Assembly: GCA_025458905.1 (NCBI GenBank) | Contig: JALORN010000030.1 | Coordinates: 1 to 45,136 of the forward strand | Source: Steroidobacteraceae bacterium | GTDB taxonomy: Bacteria; Pseudomonadota; Gammaproteobacteria; Steroidobacterales; Steroidobacteraceae | Direction of reading: 5' to 3' | Length of the DNA stretch: 45,136 nucleotides | Part shown: in pieces, positions 34,533-43,690 of the stretch | Layout: each line of letters starts with the position of its first letter | How positions within the stretch are numbered: position 1 is the first letter of the stretch | Translations under genes and position numbers: made by a program | Notes under the pieces: generated by a model | The model's input: the letters and a program-made list of their open reading frames with translations, nothing else | Database searches by the model: none | What the model was told of the DNA's origin: nothing

Positions 34533-35447
34533 ATGACGAAAGGTCTGGCCAACATCCGGCGGCTCGACTTCGCACAGCTCGCCTACCTGCGCGCGGTCGC
34601 GCGCACCGGCTCGGTGACGGCGGCGGCCGAGTCCCTGCACGTCACGCCGCAGACCGTCAGCGGCCAGGTCGGCGTGCTCGAGGCACGGCTCGGCGTGGCG
34701 CTGCTGGAACGCGTGGGCCGCGGCGTGCGCCTCACGGACGTCGCGGGCGTCGTGCTGCAGTACGCGGACGACATCCTCGGCCGCGGCGAGGACCTGCTGC
34801 GTGCGCTCGAGAGCGTGGACGCGTGGCGGCCGCCGACCTTCAGGGTGGGCGTCGGGCGCATCGTGCCGAAGCTCGTGGCGCACCGCTTCCTGCGGCCGGT
34901 GCTGAAGCTCGCGGCTCCGCCGCGCATGGTCGTGCGCGAGGGCGAGGAGGAGGACCTCTTCGAACAGCTGCGCTCGCGCCGCCTCGACGCCGTCGTCTCG
35001 AGCGGCTACACGCCCGACGGCACCGGGCTCGCCACCACCGAACTGGCGGCGACGCGCCTCGGCGTGTTCGCGACGCCGGCGCTCGCGCGCCGCTTCCGGC
35101 GCGGCTTTCCGCGCAGCCTCGCGGGTGCCCCGGTGCTGCTGCCCGGCGCCGAGTCCCCGGTGCGCCGCTTCCTCGACGCCTGGCTGGCCGGCAACGGGAT
35201 CGCGCCGCGCGTCGTCGGCGAGTTCGACGACGCCGGCCAGCGGGAAGCGTTCGGCGTGGCCGGCGACGGGCTCTTCTTCGCGCCCGACCTGATCGCCGAC
35301 GACCTCCGGCGCCAGTATGGCGTCGTGAAGATCGGCCGCCTGCCCGACGTCTGGGTGCGCTACTTCCTCGTCACGCCGGTCCGCGCGTTCACGCCACCGG
35401 CTGAGCTCGCGATCCGCCCGCGGCCCGGCCCGGCCCGCGGCTCCTAG
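34533..35447 (+). CDS. LysR-family transcriptional regulator, NhaR-like
   Basis: A 304-aa regulator. The N-terminal winged helix-turn-helix includes Y-L-R-A-V-A-R-T-G-S-V-T-A-A-A-E-S-L-H-V-T-P-Q-T-V-S-G-Q, the T-P-Q-T-V/I-S-G-Q version seen in NhaR-type regulators. It is followed by L-E-A-R-L-G-V-A-L-L-E-R-V-G-R-G. The effector domain contains V-V-R-E-G-E-E-E-D-L-F-E-Q-L and A-P-D-L-I-A-D-D, also NhaR-like. ATG 34533 begins the conserved part. A TTG 18 bases upstream is less likely. It is divergent from the methyltransferase operon, with 95 bases between them, the usual geometry for a LysR regulator and its target. No sodium/proton antiporter gene is nearby, so the NhaR likeness does not predict its signal. 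Confidence 0.85.
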   Translation: MTKGLANIRRLDFAQLAYLRAVARTGSVTAAAESLHVTPQTVSGQVGVLEARLGVALLERVGRGVRLTDVAGVVLQYADDILGRGEDLLRALESVDAWRPPTFRVGVGRIVPKLVAHRFLRPVLKLAAPPRMVVREGEEEDLFEQLRSRRLDAVVSSGYTPDGTGLATTELAATRLGVFATPALARRFRRGFPRSLAGAPVLLPGAESPVRRFLDAWLAGNGIAPRVVGEFDDAGQREAFGVAGDGLFFAPDLIADDLRRQYGVVKIGRLPDVWVRYFLVTPVRAFTPPAELAIRPRPGPARGS

Positions 35448-35552
35448 GCCGGCGGTGCCGCGGTGGCCGTCATCGCGGTGGGACGTGGCTTACGGCACAC
35501 CCGGTCGCGCACCGCCAGCGCCCCGACCGGTGCCGCGCCCAAGGTGTCGAGG

Positions 35553-36431
35553 ATGCGGGTCCACCACCTGAACTGCATCTCCACCTGCCCCTTCGGCGGC
35601 TGGCTCATGGACGGCCACAGCCTCGCGCTGCGTGGACGGCTCGTATGCCATTGCCTGCTGGTCGAGATGCCGTCCTGCCTGGTGCTCGTCGACACCGGTT
35701 TCGGCCTGCGGGACGTATCCCATCCGCGCACGCGGCTGTCCTGGTTCTTCCGCGCACTGCTGGCGCCCGAGCTGGCGGAAGCGGGAACGGCGATCCGCCA
35801 GGTCGCGACGCTCGGCTTCGATCCGCGCGACGTCCGCCACATCGTGCTGACGCACCTCGACTTCGACCACGCGGGCGGCCTCGACGACTTCCCGTGGGCC
35901 AGCGTGCACCTGCCGGCGGCGGAGGCCGCGGTGGCCACCGCACAGCGCAGCTGGCTGGACCGCCAGCGATTCCGGCCACAGCAATGGGGCACGCGCGCCA
36001 ACTGGCGGCTGCAGCGCGCCGGCGGCGAGTCCTGGAACGGCTTCGCGGGCACGAGCCAGGTCGACGGCCTGCCACCGGAACTCCTGTACGTGCCCCTGCC
36101 GGGCCACACCCTCGGCCATGCCGGCGTCGCGGTGCGGGCTGCGGGACCGGGCGGCCGCGAATGGCTACTGCAGGCCGGCGACGCCTACTTCGATCATCGG
36201 GAGATGCAGGCGCAGCCGCGCTGCACGCCCGGGCTGCGCTTCTACCAGTGGATGATGGAGCAGGACCGCGCGGCCCGCCTCGCGAACCAGGCGCGCCTGC
36301 GCGGGCTGCATGGTGCGCTGGGCAGCCGCATCCAGGTGCTGTGCTCACACGATCCGGCGGAGCTGCGCCTGGCAGCCGACGCCGGGACACGAGCACGGGC
36401 CGGCAGCACGGCGCGGCCCGCCGCGACCTGA
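35553..36431 (+). CDS. MBL-fold metallo-hydrolase
   Basis: A 292-aa metallo-beta-lactamase-fold hydrolase. The metal-binding motif is T-H-L-D-F-D-H-A-G-G (H101, D103, D105, H106), with H185 in P-G-H-T-L-G-H and D210 in Q-A-G-D-A-Y. The start R-V-H-H-L-N-C and the following G-G-W-L-M-D-G resemble AttM/AhlD-like lactonases and related esterases, but no quorum-sensing genes are present, so the substrate is open. I chose ATG 35553 because the family begins at that residue. A GTG at 35463 would add 30 residues of poor quality. It follows the LysR gene by 105 bases. Confidence 0.85.
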   Translation: MRVHHLNCISTCPFGGWLMDGHSLALRGRLVCHCLLVEMPSCLVLVDTGFGLRDVSHPRTRLSWFFRALLAPELAEAGTAIRQVATLGFDPRDVRHIVLTHLDFDHAGGLDDFPWASVHLPAAEAAVATAQRSWLDRQRFRPQQWGTRANWRLQRAGGESWNGFAGTSQVDGLPPELLYVPLPGHTLGHAGVAVRAAGPGGREWLLQAGDAYFDHREMQAQPRCTPGLRFYQWMMEQDRAARLANQARLRGLHGALGSRIQVLCSHDPAELRLAADAGTRARAGSTARPAAT

Positions 36432-36447
36432 GGCCCGGGCCGCGTGC

Positions 36448-39090
36448 TCAGCCCGGGAACTGGGCGATGCCGGACATGGACTCGCGCTGTCCCACCTGGG
36501 TCCGCGCCACCACCACGCCATCACTGAGGCGCACCTTGACGAGTTCACCCGTCCAGAAGTTGCCGACGAAGGCATACTGGCCGTCGGTGCCCGCGTTGAT
36601 CGCCGCCCAGCCAACCCCTTCGAGCCGGTACTTGCGCAGCACCCGGCCGGATTCCGGGTCCAGCGTGATGAAGCCGTCGGCGGTCGTCACCAGCAGGCGA
36701 CCGTCCGGCATCGGGTTCATCACGATCACCATCGGCACGTCCGGATCCGCGTCGAAGCTCACGAGATCCGGCAGCTGGCGATCGGCCGCGAGGTCGTACT
36801 GCTTGATGACCTTGCTGGTCTCCGACAGGTAGACCAGGCGGCGACCGCCGTCGCGCAGCACCGTGCTGGTGACCGCGAGGAAGCCGAACATCCCGCCGTG
36901 CGCCGCGGTCGCGAACTCGCGCAGCGGCCGGCCGTCGCGCGTGAACTGGAAGACGTGCCCGTCGCCGATCACGTCACGGCCCGGCAGCAGCGCGAACTTC
37001 GTGGTCACCGAGGGATGCCCCGTCTGGCGGCCCATCAGGTGCTCGCCGAAGTACAGCGTGCCATCGGGCGCGAAGGTCACGCTAGAGAGCTTGCGCGCGG
37101 ACCAGGCCCGGTACGGCCGCTGCCGGCCGTTCGGCGCGACCTCGACGACCGCCGGCGTCAGCTGCGACATCGCCCACAGCGTGCGGTCCGGGCCGAAGGT
37201 GAGCCCACCGACCTTGTGCCGGGTGCCCCGCAGCCACAGCTCGCCCTTGAAGCGCAGGTCCGCGTCGTACTGCAGCAGCCGCCCGGCGCCCGCATGGTCG
37301 TCCTGTGGATCGTTCATCACCGTGGCGGCGACCAGCACGTCGCCGGGCGCGAACGGCTGCATCGTATCGACCCGCGGACTGGCTGCATCCTCCGAAGGTT
37401 CCATCATCGCCGGAAGGCGCCGCAGCCGCGGCAGCCGGCCCGGCACGGTCGACAGTTCCCAGGCGCCTCGGTCCCAGCGCGCCGTCGCGGCCGCCGGCGC
37501 GGCCAGCGCCGTCGGCGCGAGCGCGAAGGCATCGAGGAGCGTGCCCTGGGCGTTGTCGCCGACCAGCGGATCGACCCCGGCCTGGCCCTGCACCTTGCCA
37601 TTCGCGAACGCGCCGACGACGGCGCCGGCGTTGCGACCGACCAGGCCGCCGACGGCGTTCGCGCCGCGCACCAGCCCGCTCGCGCGGCTGTCGCGCACCA
37701 GGCTCTGCGAGTTGAAGCCGACCAGCCCGCCGGCGTTGGTCGCGGTCGCCGCCACGTCGACGCGCACCGCGACCTCGGCGACCAGCGCGTCGGTGTTGAC
37801 TCCGACGGCGCCGCCGACGTTGTCGCTGCCGGTCACGCTGCCGACCGCACGGCTGCGCAGCAGCGTACCGAAGGTCGACAGCCCGACCAGCCCGCCCACG
37901 CCCTTGCCGCCGGCGCGCAGGTGCACGTCGGCCGCGCCGTCGGCGAGCACGCCGTTCATGTCGCCGACCAGCCCGCCGGCCGCGGCCGTCGCAGCGATGT
38001 CCACCCTGGCGCGCACGCGCTCGATGCGGCCCGCGTTGCCGCCGGCGACGCCGCCGATGGCGACGCGCCCCTGCACGCGGCCTTCGACGTCGCAGTCGGC
38101 GATCCGGCCGAAGTTCGCACCCACCAGCAGCCCGGCGCCGTTGGCCCCGGTGACCACCGCGTCGCGCAGCACGAGCCGCGTGACCCGCCCGTCGCGCGCC
38201 AGCGTGCCGAACAGGCCGACGCCCCCGGCGTCGGGCCGCTCCTGCCGCAGGCCGCGCACGGTGTGGCCGTTGCCGTCGAAGTGCCCGGCGAAGCCGTGGC
38301 GGTCGCGCGAGACCATGCAGTTGTTGGCCGCGCCACAGTTGCCGACGAGCTGCAGGCCTTCGACCCCGGCGAGGTCGATGTCCGCCACCAGTTCGTAGTT
38401 GCGGCGCCAGCGCGGGTTGACGTCGGCATCGGGCGCCAGCGGGTCGGCCTGCGACAGCGCGCGCAGCTGCGCGGCGTTGCAGATCGCGAGGTAGCCGTCG
38501 CCATCGGCGTCGACGGCAAAGCCGTCGGGCATCCCGCCCGGCGCCGCTGCGCAGCGGGCGCGCTCGCGGGCGTCGCCGGCCGTCGCCCGCGGACGCGCAC
38601 CGAGCGGCTCGAGCCCGCGCGCAGCCTCCGCGGCCGCCTGCGCGGCGGCGAGGGCTGCGGAGGCGCGCCCGCCCGGCGATGCCGCGGGCGCGGTGGGGCC
38701 GGCCGCCGCGGCCACGGACCCGAGACCACGCTGCGCGCTGAAGTACGCGGCGACGTCCTCGATCTCGCCGCGCGACAAGGTGCGGATCGCACCGCCCATG
38801 ATGGAGTCCTGCCGGCTGCCGTCGAGGTAGGCGTGCATCGCCGCGACCAGGTAGTCGTATTGCTGCCCGGCGATGATCGGGAACGCGGGCGAGGGACTCA
38901 CGCCGTTCGCGCCATGGCAGGGGACGCAGGTGGCTGCGAGGTCGCGGCCACGTTCCGGATCGCCGCGCGCGCCCGGCGAAGCTGGCGGTTCGACGCTGCC
39001 CGCCGGGATGCCGCCGAGCAGCGCCAGGCCGGTGGCGGCGAGCAGTGCCCACCCGCGGCGAGCGCCCCGCGCGCCGCGCCTCCTGCTCAT
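36448..39090 (-). CDS. Cytochrome c / GLUG-repeat / beta-propeller fusion protein, exported
   Basis: An 880-aa protein with three parts. Residues 1-33 are a signal peptide (R-R-R-G-A-R-G-A-R-R-G-W-A-L-L-A-A then hydrophobic). About 40-125 is a class I cytochrome c with C55-V-P-C58-H59, the probable axial methionine M98 in S-I-M-G-G-A-I-R-T-L-S, and the end V-A-A-Y-F-S-A-Q, like c4/c553 domains. After an Ala-rich linker, about 193-200 is a calcium-loop-like D-A-D-G-D-G-Y, and about 315-515 holds GLUG-type repeats (G-G-L-V-G-x-N, V-G-G-L-V-G) as in beta-helical surface proteins. From about 575 to the end is an SMP-30/NHL-like propeller (G-G-L-T-F-G-P-D-R-T-L-W, S-S-V-T-F-A-P-D-G-T-L-Y). ATG 39088-39090 overlaps the DUF1838 stop as ATGA. 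Expected to be periplasmic or surface-exposed and redox-active. Confidence 0.85.
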   Translation of the reverse strand: MSRRRGARGARRGWALLAATGLALLGGIPAGSVEPPASPGARGDPERGRDLAATCVPCHGANGVSPSPAFPIIAGQQYDYLVAAMHAYLDGSRQDSIMGGAIRTLSRGEIEDVAAYFSAQRGLGSVAAAAGPTAPAASPGGRASAALAAAQAAAEAARGLEPLGARPRATAGDARERARCAAAPGGMPDGFAVDADGDGYLAICNAAQLRALSQADPLAPDADVNPRWRRNYELVADIDLAGVEGLQLVGNCGAANNCMVSRDRHGFAGHFDGNGHTVRGLRQERPDAGGVGLFGTLARDGRVTRLVLRDAVVTGANGAGLLVGANFGRIADCDVEGRVQGRVAIGGVAGGNAGRIERVRARVDIAATAAAGGLVGDMNGVLADGAADVHLRAGGKGVGGLVGLSTFGTLLRSRAVGSVTGSDNVGGAVGVNTDALVAEVAVRVDVAATATNAGGLVGFNSQSLVRDSRASGLVRGANAVGGLVGRNAGAVVGAFANGKVQGQAGVDPLVGDNAQGTLLDAFALAPTALAAPAAATARWDRGAWELSTVPGRLPRLRRLPAMMEPSEDAASPRVDTMQPFAPGDVLVAATVMNDPQDDHAGAGRLLQYDADLRFKGELWLRGTRHKVGGLTFGPDRTLWAMSQLTPAVVEVAPNGRQRPYRAWSARKLSSVTFAPDGTLYFGEHLMGRQTGHPSVTTKFALLPGRDVIGDGHVFQFTRDGRPLREFATAAHGGMFGFLAVTSTVLRDGGRRLVYLSETSKVIKQYDLAADRQLPDLVSFDADPDVPMVIVMNPMPDGRLLVTTADGFITLDPESGRVLRKYRLEGVGWAAINAGTDGQYAFVGNFWTGELVKVRLSDGVVVARTQVGQRESMSGIAQFPG

Positions 39091-40034
39091 GCCCGGCCGC
39101 GCTTGCGGCGCAGCACCTTGCGGTATTCGGCCGTCTCGTCGCGCTCCGTGGGCCAGTTCGCGAGGTCGAACAGCATCGGCGTATGGCGTTCGAGCCCGGC
39201 GCGGGCGGCGGCCGGAATCTCGTCGAGGCTGCCGAGCTTCGCGCCCAGCGCGCGGCCCCAGGTGCGCCCAGGCCGCGTGCCCATGCCGACCCAGGGCTGG
39301 AAGCTGACGAGGTTCTGGAACTGGATGGTCGCGGGCGCGCGCAGCACCGCCGGGTCGAGTACCGCCTGCAGCGGCGAGAAATAGGTGTAGTGCGAATCCC
39401 AGTACATCGTCGGACCCGAGGAATCCTCCGGGAACTCCGCCGGCGGGAACGGATTGGGATAGGAGAACCCGGACATCGTCGGCAGCAGCACCGTGTCGCC
39501 GACGGCCTCGATCGCCATCGGCCGGGGCTTGAGCGTGGCGCCGGGACCCGTGATCACCTCGTCGGGGCCGAGCTCGACCGACAGTGGCCGGCCGATGAAG
39601 TGCCAGGGCTCCAGCACTTCGCCGGTGACCGGGTTGCGCCAGGTCTCCAGCACCTCGTGCGTGTCGAAGCGGCAGTACACGCCGGCCTCGTAGTTGGTGA
39701 TCATCGTGTTGCCGTTCGCCATCGGGCGGCACACCTTGATCGCGACGTTGTTCATCGTATAGAGCGGCAGCAGGTTGCCCTGGTGCATGTAGGCGAAGAC
39801 GTGCAGGCGGTAGAACGCCGGCACGGCTTCGGCCGCCGCGCTCGCGACGACCTTCGCACGGATCCTCGCCCGCTCCCTCGGGTCTTCCAGCCGGCGGCGC
39901 AGCGCCTCCGGCGAAGAGGGCGCGCCGGAGGTCGTGGCCGCGAGGGCCGAAGACGCGGCCACCCCGGTCGCGGACACTGCGAGACCGGCGGCGGCACGCA
40001 GCGCTTGGCGGCGAGTGGCAACCCGCCGACTCAT
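39087..40034 (-). CDS. DUF1838 family protein, Tat-exported (second copy)
   Basis: A 315-aa protein. The N-terminus A-T-R-R-Q-A-L-R-A-A-A-G-L-A-V-S-A is a twin-arginine signal, cleaved near A-L-A. DUF1838 traits are clear: V-Y-C-R-F-D-T-H-E-V-L-E-T-W-R-N-P-V-T-G-E-V-L-E, then P-W-H-F-I-G-R-P, and T-M-Y-W-D-S-H-Y-T-Y-F with F-Q-P-W-V-G-M-G-T-R-P-G near residue 250. It is coupled by ATGA overlaps to both neighbours: the cytochrome b561 gene upstream (40031-40034) and the cytochrome c fusion downstream (39087-39090). This tight context suggests the three products work together in a periplasmic redox process. The reaction of DUF1838 proteins is not known to me. Confidence 0.87.
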   Translation of the reverse strand: MSRRVATRRQALRAAAGLAVSATGVAASSALAATTSGAPSSPEALRRRLEDPRERARIRAKVVASAAAEAVPAFYRLHVFAYMHQGNLLPLYTMNNVAIKVCRPMANGNTMITNYEAGVYCRFDTHEVLETWRNPVTGEVLEPWHFIGRPLSVELGPDEVITGPGATLKPRPMAIEAVGDTVLLPTMSGFSYPNPFPPAEFPEDSSGPTMYWDSHYTYFSPLQAVLDPAVLRAPATIQFQNLVSFQPWVGMGTRPGRTWGRALGAKLGSLDEIPAAARAGLERHTPMLFDLANWPTERDETAEYRKVLRRKRGRA

Positions 40035-40747
40035 GTCGCGTTCCCCATGGTCGAGCCGCGGCCCTCGCCGACGGCGGCGCCCGGTGCCGGCCGTGCGGAC
40101 CAGGGCAGCATCTGCGCCAGCGTGGCGTCCCGCTTCACGAAGTGGTGCCAGAGCGCCGCGCCGACGTGCAGGGCCAGCACCGCGAACATCAGCCACCCGA
40201 GCCAGATGTGCCCGTTGCGATAGACGACCGCGGCCTCGACGTCCTTGCCGAGCCAGCGGGGCAACTCGAACAACCCGAAGAAGTGCGTGCGGCCGCCATA
40301 GGCCATCGACGCGAACCAGCCGAGCAGCGGGATCGCGAGCATCAGCGCGTACAGCGTCCCGTGCGCACCGAGCGCGAGCCGCCGCTGCGGCGCCGACAGC
40401 GTGGCCGGCAGCGCCGGCCGCGGCCGAAAGCGGTTCCAGGCGAAGCGGAACGCGACCAGGAACAGCACGACCAGGCCGATCGACTTGTGCAGGCGCAGCA
40501 GTTCCCCGTACTGCGCGCGGGCCACCGGGCTGCTGGCGGCCTGGGCCTCGTAGACCTGGGAGTAGTACATCAGCGAGGTCGTGCCGAGCGTGGCGAACGC
40601 CATCACCCAGTGGAACAGGCGCGACGGCGCGCTCCAGGGCACGCGGCCCGCACGCGGCGCGAGGCGCGCGCCGAACATGCCGACCAGAAGCCAGGCCGCG
40701 ACCACCACGACGGGCAGGGCCGCGAGCGTCGCCTTGACGATTTCCAT
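40031..40747 (-). CDS. Cytochrome b561-like membrane protein
   Basis: A 238-aa inner-membrane diheme-type cytochrome b. It begins with a hydrophobic helix and then has the b561 pattern R-L-F-H-W-V-M-A-F (H46), L-R-L-H-K-S-I-G-L-V-V-L-F (H87), and the C-terminal pair N-G-H-I-W-L-G-W and L-A-L-H-V-G-A-A-L-W-H-H-F (H180, H194), likely heme ligands. Such proteins pass electrons between the quinone pool and a periplasmic partner. ATG 40745-40747 is preceded by CGGAGTC. An extension upstream has no coding quality. First gene of the three-gene operon, so probably the electron link for the cytochrome c fusion downstream. Confidence 0.88.
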   Translation of the reverse strand: MEIVKATLAALPVVVVAAWLLVGMFGARLAPRAGRVPWSAPSRLFHWVMAFATLGTTSLMYYSQVYEAQAASSPVARAQYGELLRLHKSIGLVVLFLVAFRFAWNRFRPRPALPATLSAPQRRLALGAHGTLYALMLAIPLLGWFASMAYGGRTHFFGLFELPRWLGKDVEAAVVYRNGHIWLGWLMFAVLALHVGAALWHHFVKRDATLAQMLPWSARPAPGAAVGEGRGSTMGNAT

Positions 40748-40968
40748 GGGGGACTCCGGGGTCGCCACTCGGGAGGTGCATTCTGGCACGGGCCGGGGCA
40801 CCGACGCCGCGGTCGGAACGCGCGAGTCGGCGCATGCGAGCGCTCCTTGCCGCGAACGATAGGAGGAGGCTGCGGCGGCTGAGTGCTACGTGCGGGCGAG
40901 CGGCTTGACGGCGGTGGAGTGCCGGCCGCGCAGGGCCGGTCGGAGGCGAACTGCCGCAGGACGAAAAA

Positions 40969-40992
40969 GCCCCGGGAGTTTCCTCCCGGGGC
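40969..40992 (-). terminator. Rho-independent terminator downstream of groEL (distal)
   Basis: A perfect 10-bp stem, GCCCCGGGAG with CTCCCGGGGC, closes a 4-base loop. On the minus strand it is followed by TTTTT (40964-40968), the classical signal to stop transcription coming from groEL. Confidence 0.85.
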
Positions 40993-41061
40993 CTTTGTTC
41001 TCGACGAACGTCGAGCGCCACGCGCCTCACGGCGCGCGCGGACCTGTAATCGGTTCTGAAA

Positions 41062-41085
41062 GGGGACGGACCGGAGTCCGTCCCC
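41062..41085 (-). terminator. Hairpin just downstream of groEL (proximal terminator or REP-like repeat)
   Basis: A perfect 10-bp stem, GGGGACGGAC with GTCCGTCCCC, with loop CGGA, begins 6 bases after the groEL stop. On the minus strand it is followed only by TTTC, a weak run. The AAAGGGGACGG... form resembles intergenic repeats widespread in some proteobacteria, so it may be a dispersed repeat acting as an mRNA 3'-end stabiliser or a terminator. Confidence 0.6.
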
Positions 41086-41091
41086 TCGCGA

Positions 41092-42735
<1,644 letters not shown>

Positions 42736-42762
42736 TTACCTTCCAGTGGATTGGGTGGAGCC

Positions 42763-43053
42763 TTACTTCTCGATGATGGCCATGACGTCTTCCTCGCGCA
42801 TCACGAGGAGGTCTTCGCCATCGACCTTGACTTCGGTTCCGCCGTACTTGCCGAAGAGGATCTTGTCGCCGACCTTGACGTCGAGCGCGCGGACGGTGCC
42901 GTCCTCGAGGATCTTCCCCTTGCCGACCGCGACGACCTTGCCCTGGATGGGCTTCTCGGCGGCGGTGTCGGGGATCACGATGCCGCCCGGGGAGGTGCGT
43001 TCCTCCTCCAGGCGCTTCACGATCACACGGTCATGAAGCGGACGAATCTTCAT
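42763..43053 (-). CDS. groES: Co-chaperonin GroES
   Basis: A 96-aa GroES of normal length: [14 protein letters not shown] at the start, the mobile loop [16 protein letters not shown], and [21 protein letters not shown] lies before the ATG. First gene of the groESL operon, controlled by the CIRCE-like element and promoter at 43112-43165. Confidence 0.98.
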   Translation of the reverse strand: MKIRPLHDRVIVKRLEEERTSPGGIVIPDTAAEKPIQGKVVAVGKGKILEDGTVRALDVKVGDKILFGKYGGTEVKVDGEDLLVMREEDVMAIIEK

Positions 43054-43111
43054 AAAGCAGGCTCCTCTCGAAGCTTGGGTTGCACGTTGGGGGTTCGGCG
43101 GGGTCGGAGTG

Positions 43112-43138
43112 TTAGCACTCCCCCCGCGTGGCTGCCAA
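43112..43138 (-). promoter_or_regulatory. CIRCE operator with one degenerate arm (HrcA site)
   Basis: On the plus strand TTAGCACTC is followed by nine bases and then GGCTGCCAA. The CIRCE consensus is TTAGCACTC-N9-GAGTGCTAA: the left arm is perfect, the right arm matches 6 of 9. Spacing is exact, and it lies 58 bases upstream of groES, overlapping the last base of the -10 box. It is therefore well placed for repression by HrcA, possibly with weakened binding. Confidence 0.75.
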
Positions 43139-43165
43139 TCATAGTCAGCGAACTCCGGAATTCAA
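43138..43165 (-). promoter_or_regulatory. Sigma-70-type promoter of groESL
   Basis: On the minus strand TTGAAT (43160-43165) and TATGAT (43138-43143) are separated by 16 bases, a good housekeeping promoter. CTTGAA at the -35 also recalls heat-shock sigma-32, but the matching CCCCAT-type -10 is not seen. The start point would fall within the CIRCE element. Confidence 0.65.
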
Positions 43166-43309
43166 GGGCGATCCTGTGACAAGGGGCCGGCCGAGCGGCT
43201 TTCCTGCGGCCTGCGCGAGCCCGCGGCGCCGGTGCAGGCCGCGGCGTGACGCGCCTCGGGGCAGGCGCGTATGCTGTGGGGGCGGCTTGGCCTGCTTGCT
43301 GGCAAGTCC

Positions 43310-43681
43310 ATGAATCCCAAGCACATTGTCGTTCTCTGCAGCTGCCCGGACGAGGCCGTCGCCAGCCGCATCGCCGGCGCCCTGGTCGGCGAGGGCCTGG
43401 CGGCCTGCGTCAACCGGCTGTCCGGCATGCGTTCGACATATCGCTGGGACGGGGCGCTGCAGGACGAGGGCGAAGTGCTGCTGTTGATCAAGACCCTCGG
43501 GGAGCGGTTTCCCGTGCTGGAGGCGCGAATCCGCACGCTGCATCCCTACGAGGTCCCTGAGATCATCGGCATTCCGGTCGTCGCAGGCTCGGCACAGTAC
43601 CTGGACTGGGTATCGGCCGGGAGTTCCGGGCCAGCGACGGGCCCATCGACGGCGCGGCCCGACGCGGCCGCCGACCGCTGA
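43310..43681 (+). CDS. cutA: CutA1 divalent-ion tolerance protein
   Basis: A 123-aa small trimeric protein of the CutA1 family, linked to tolerance of copper and other divalent ions, though its exact role is unsettled. Family motifs are V-V-L-C-S-C-P-D-E-A-V-A at the start, L-A-A-C-V-N-R-L-S-G-M-R-S-T-Y-R-W-D-G, E-V-L-L-L-I-K-T, and H-P-Y-E-V-P-E-I-I. The last ~20 residues (S-S-G-P-A-T-G-P-S-T) are a low-complexity tail. ATG 43310 gives the normal start. It is divergent from groES and followed by dsbD after 9 bases, a common gene pair. Confidence 0.95.
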   Translation: MNPKHIVVLCSCPDEAVASRIAGALVGEGLAACVNRLSGMRSTYRWDGALQDEGEVLLLIKTLGERFPVLEARIRTLHPYEVPEIIGIPVVAGSAQYLDWVSAGSSGPATGPSTARPDAAADR

Positions 43682-43690
43682 GGAGTAGCG

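Larger units (their letters stand above)
40748..41091. other. Intergenic region between groEL and the cytochrome operon
   Basis: No gene is supported in these 344 bases. The right half holds two strong hairpins downstream of groEL, listed separately as terminators. Between them lies a small inverted repeat, TCGACGAACGTCGA. The left half (40748-40960) must contain the promoter of the cytochrome b561 operon, but no convincing -35/-10 pair was seen. Confidence 0.6.

Noticed and set aside
35463..36431. N-acyl-homoserine lactone lactonase assignment for the MBL-fold protein
   Set aside because: The metal motif is shared by many MBL enzymes, and no quorum-sensing gene is near; only the superfamily is supported.
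36310..39384. A 1024-codon open frame on the plus strand opposite the cytochrome c fusion gene
   Set aside because: It mirrors the GC-rich codons of the minus-strand gene, has no recognisable domain, and lacks a sensible start; the minus strand carries cytochrome c, GLUG and propeller motifs.
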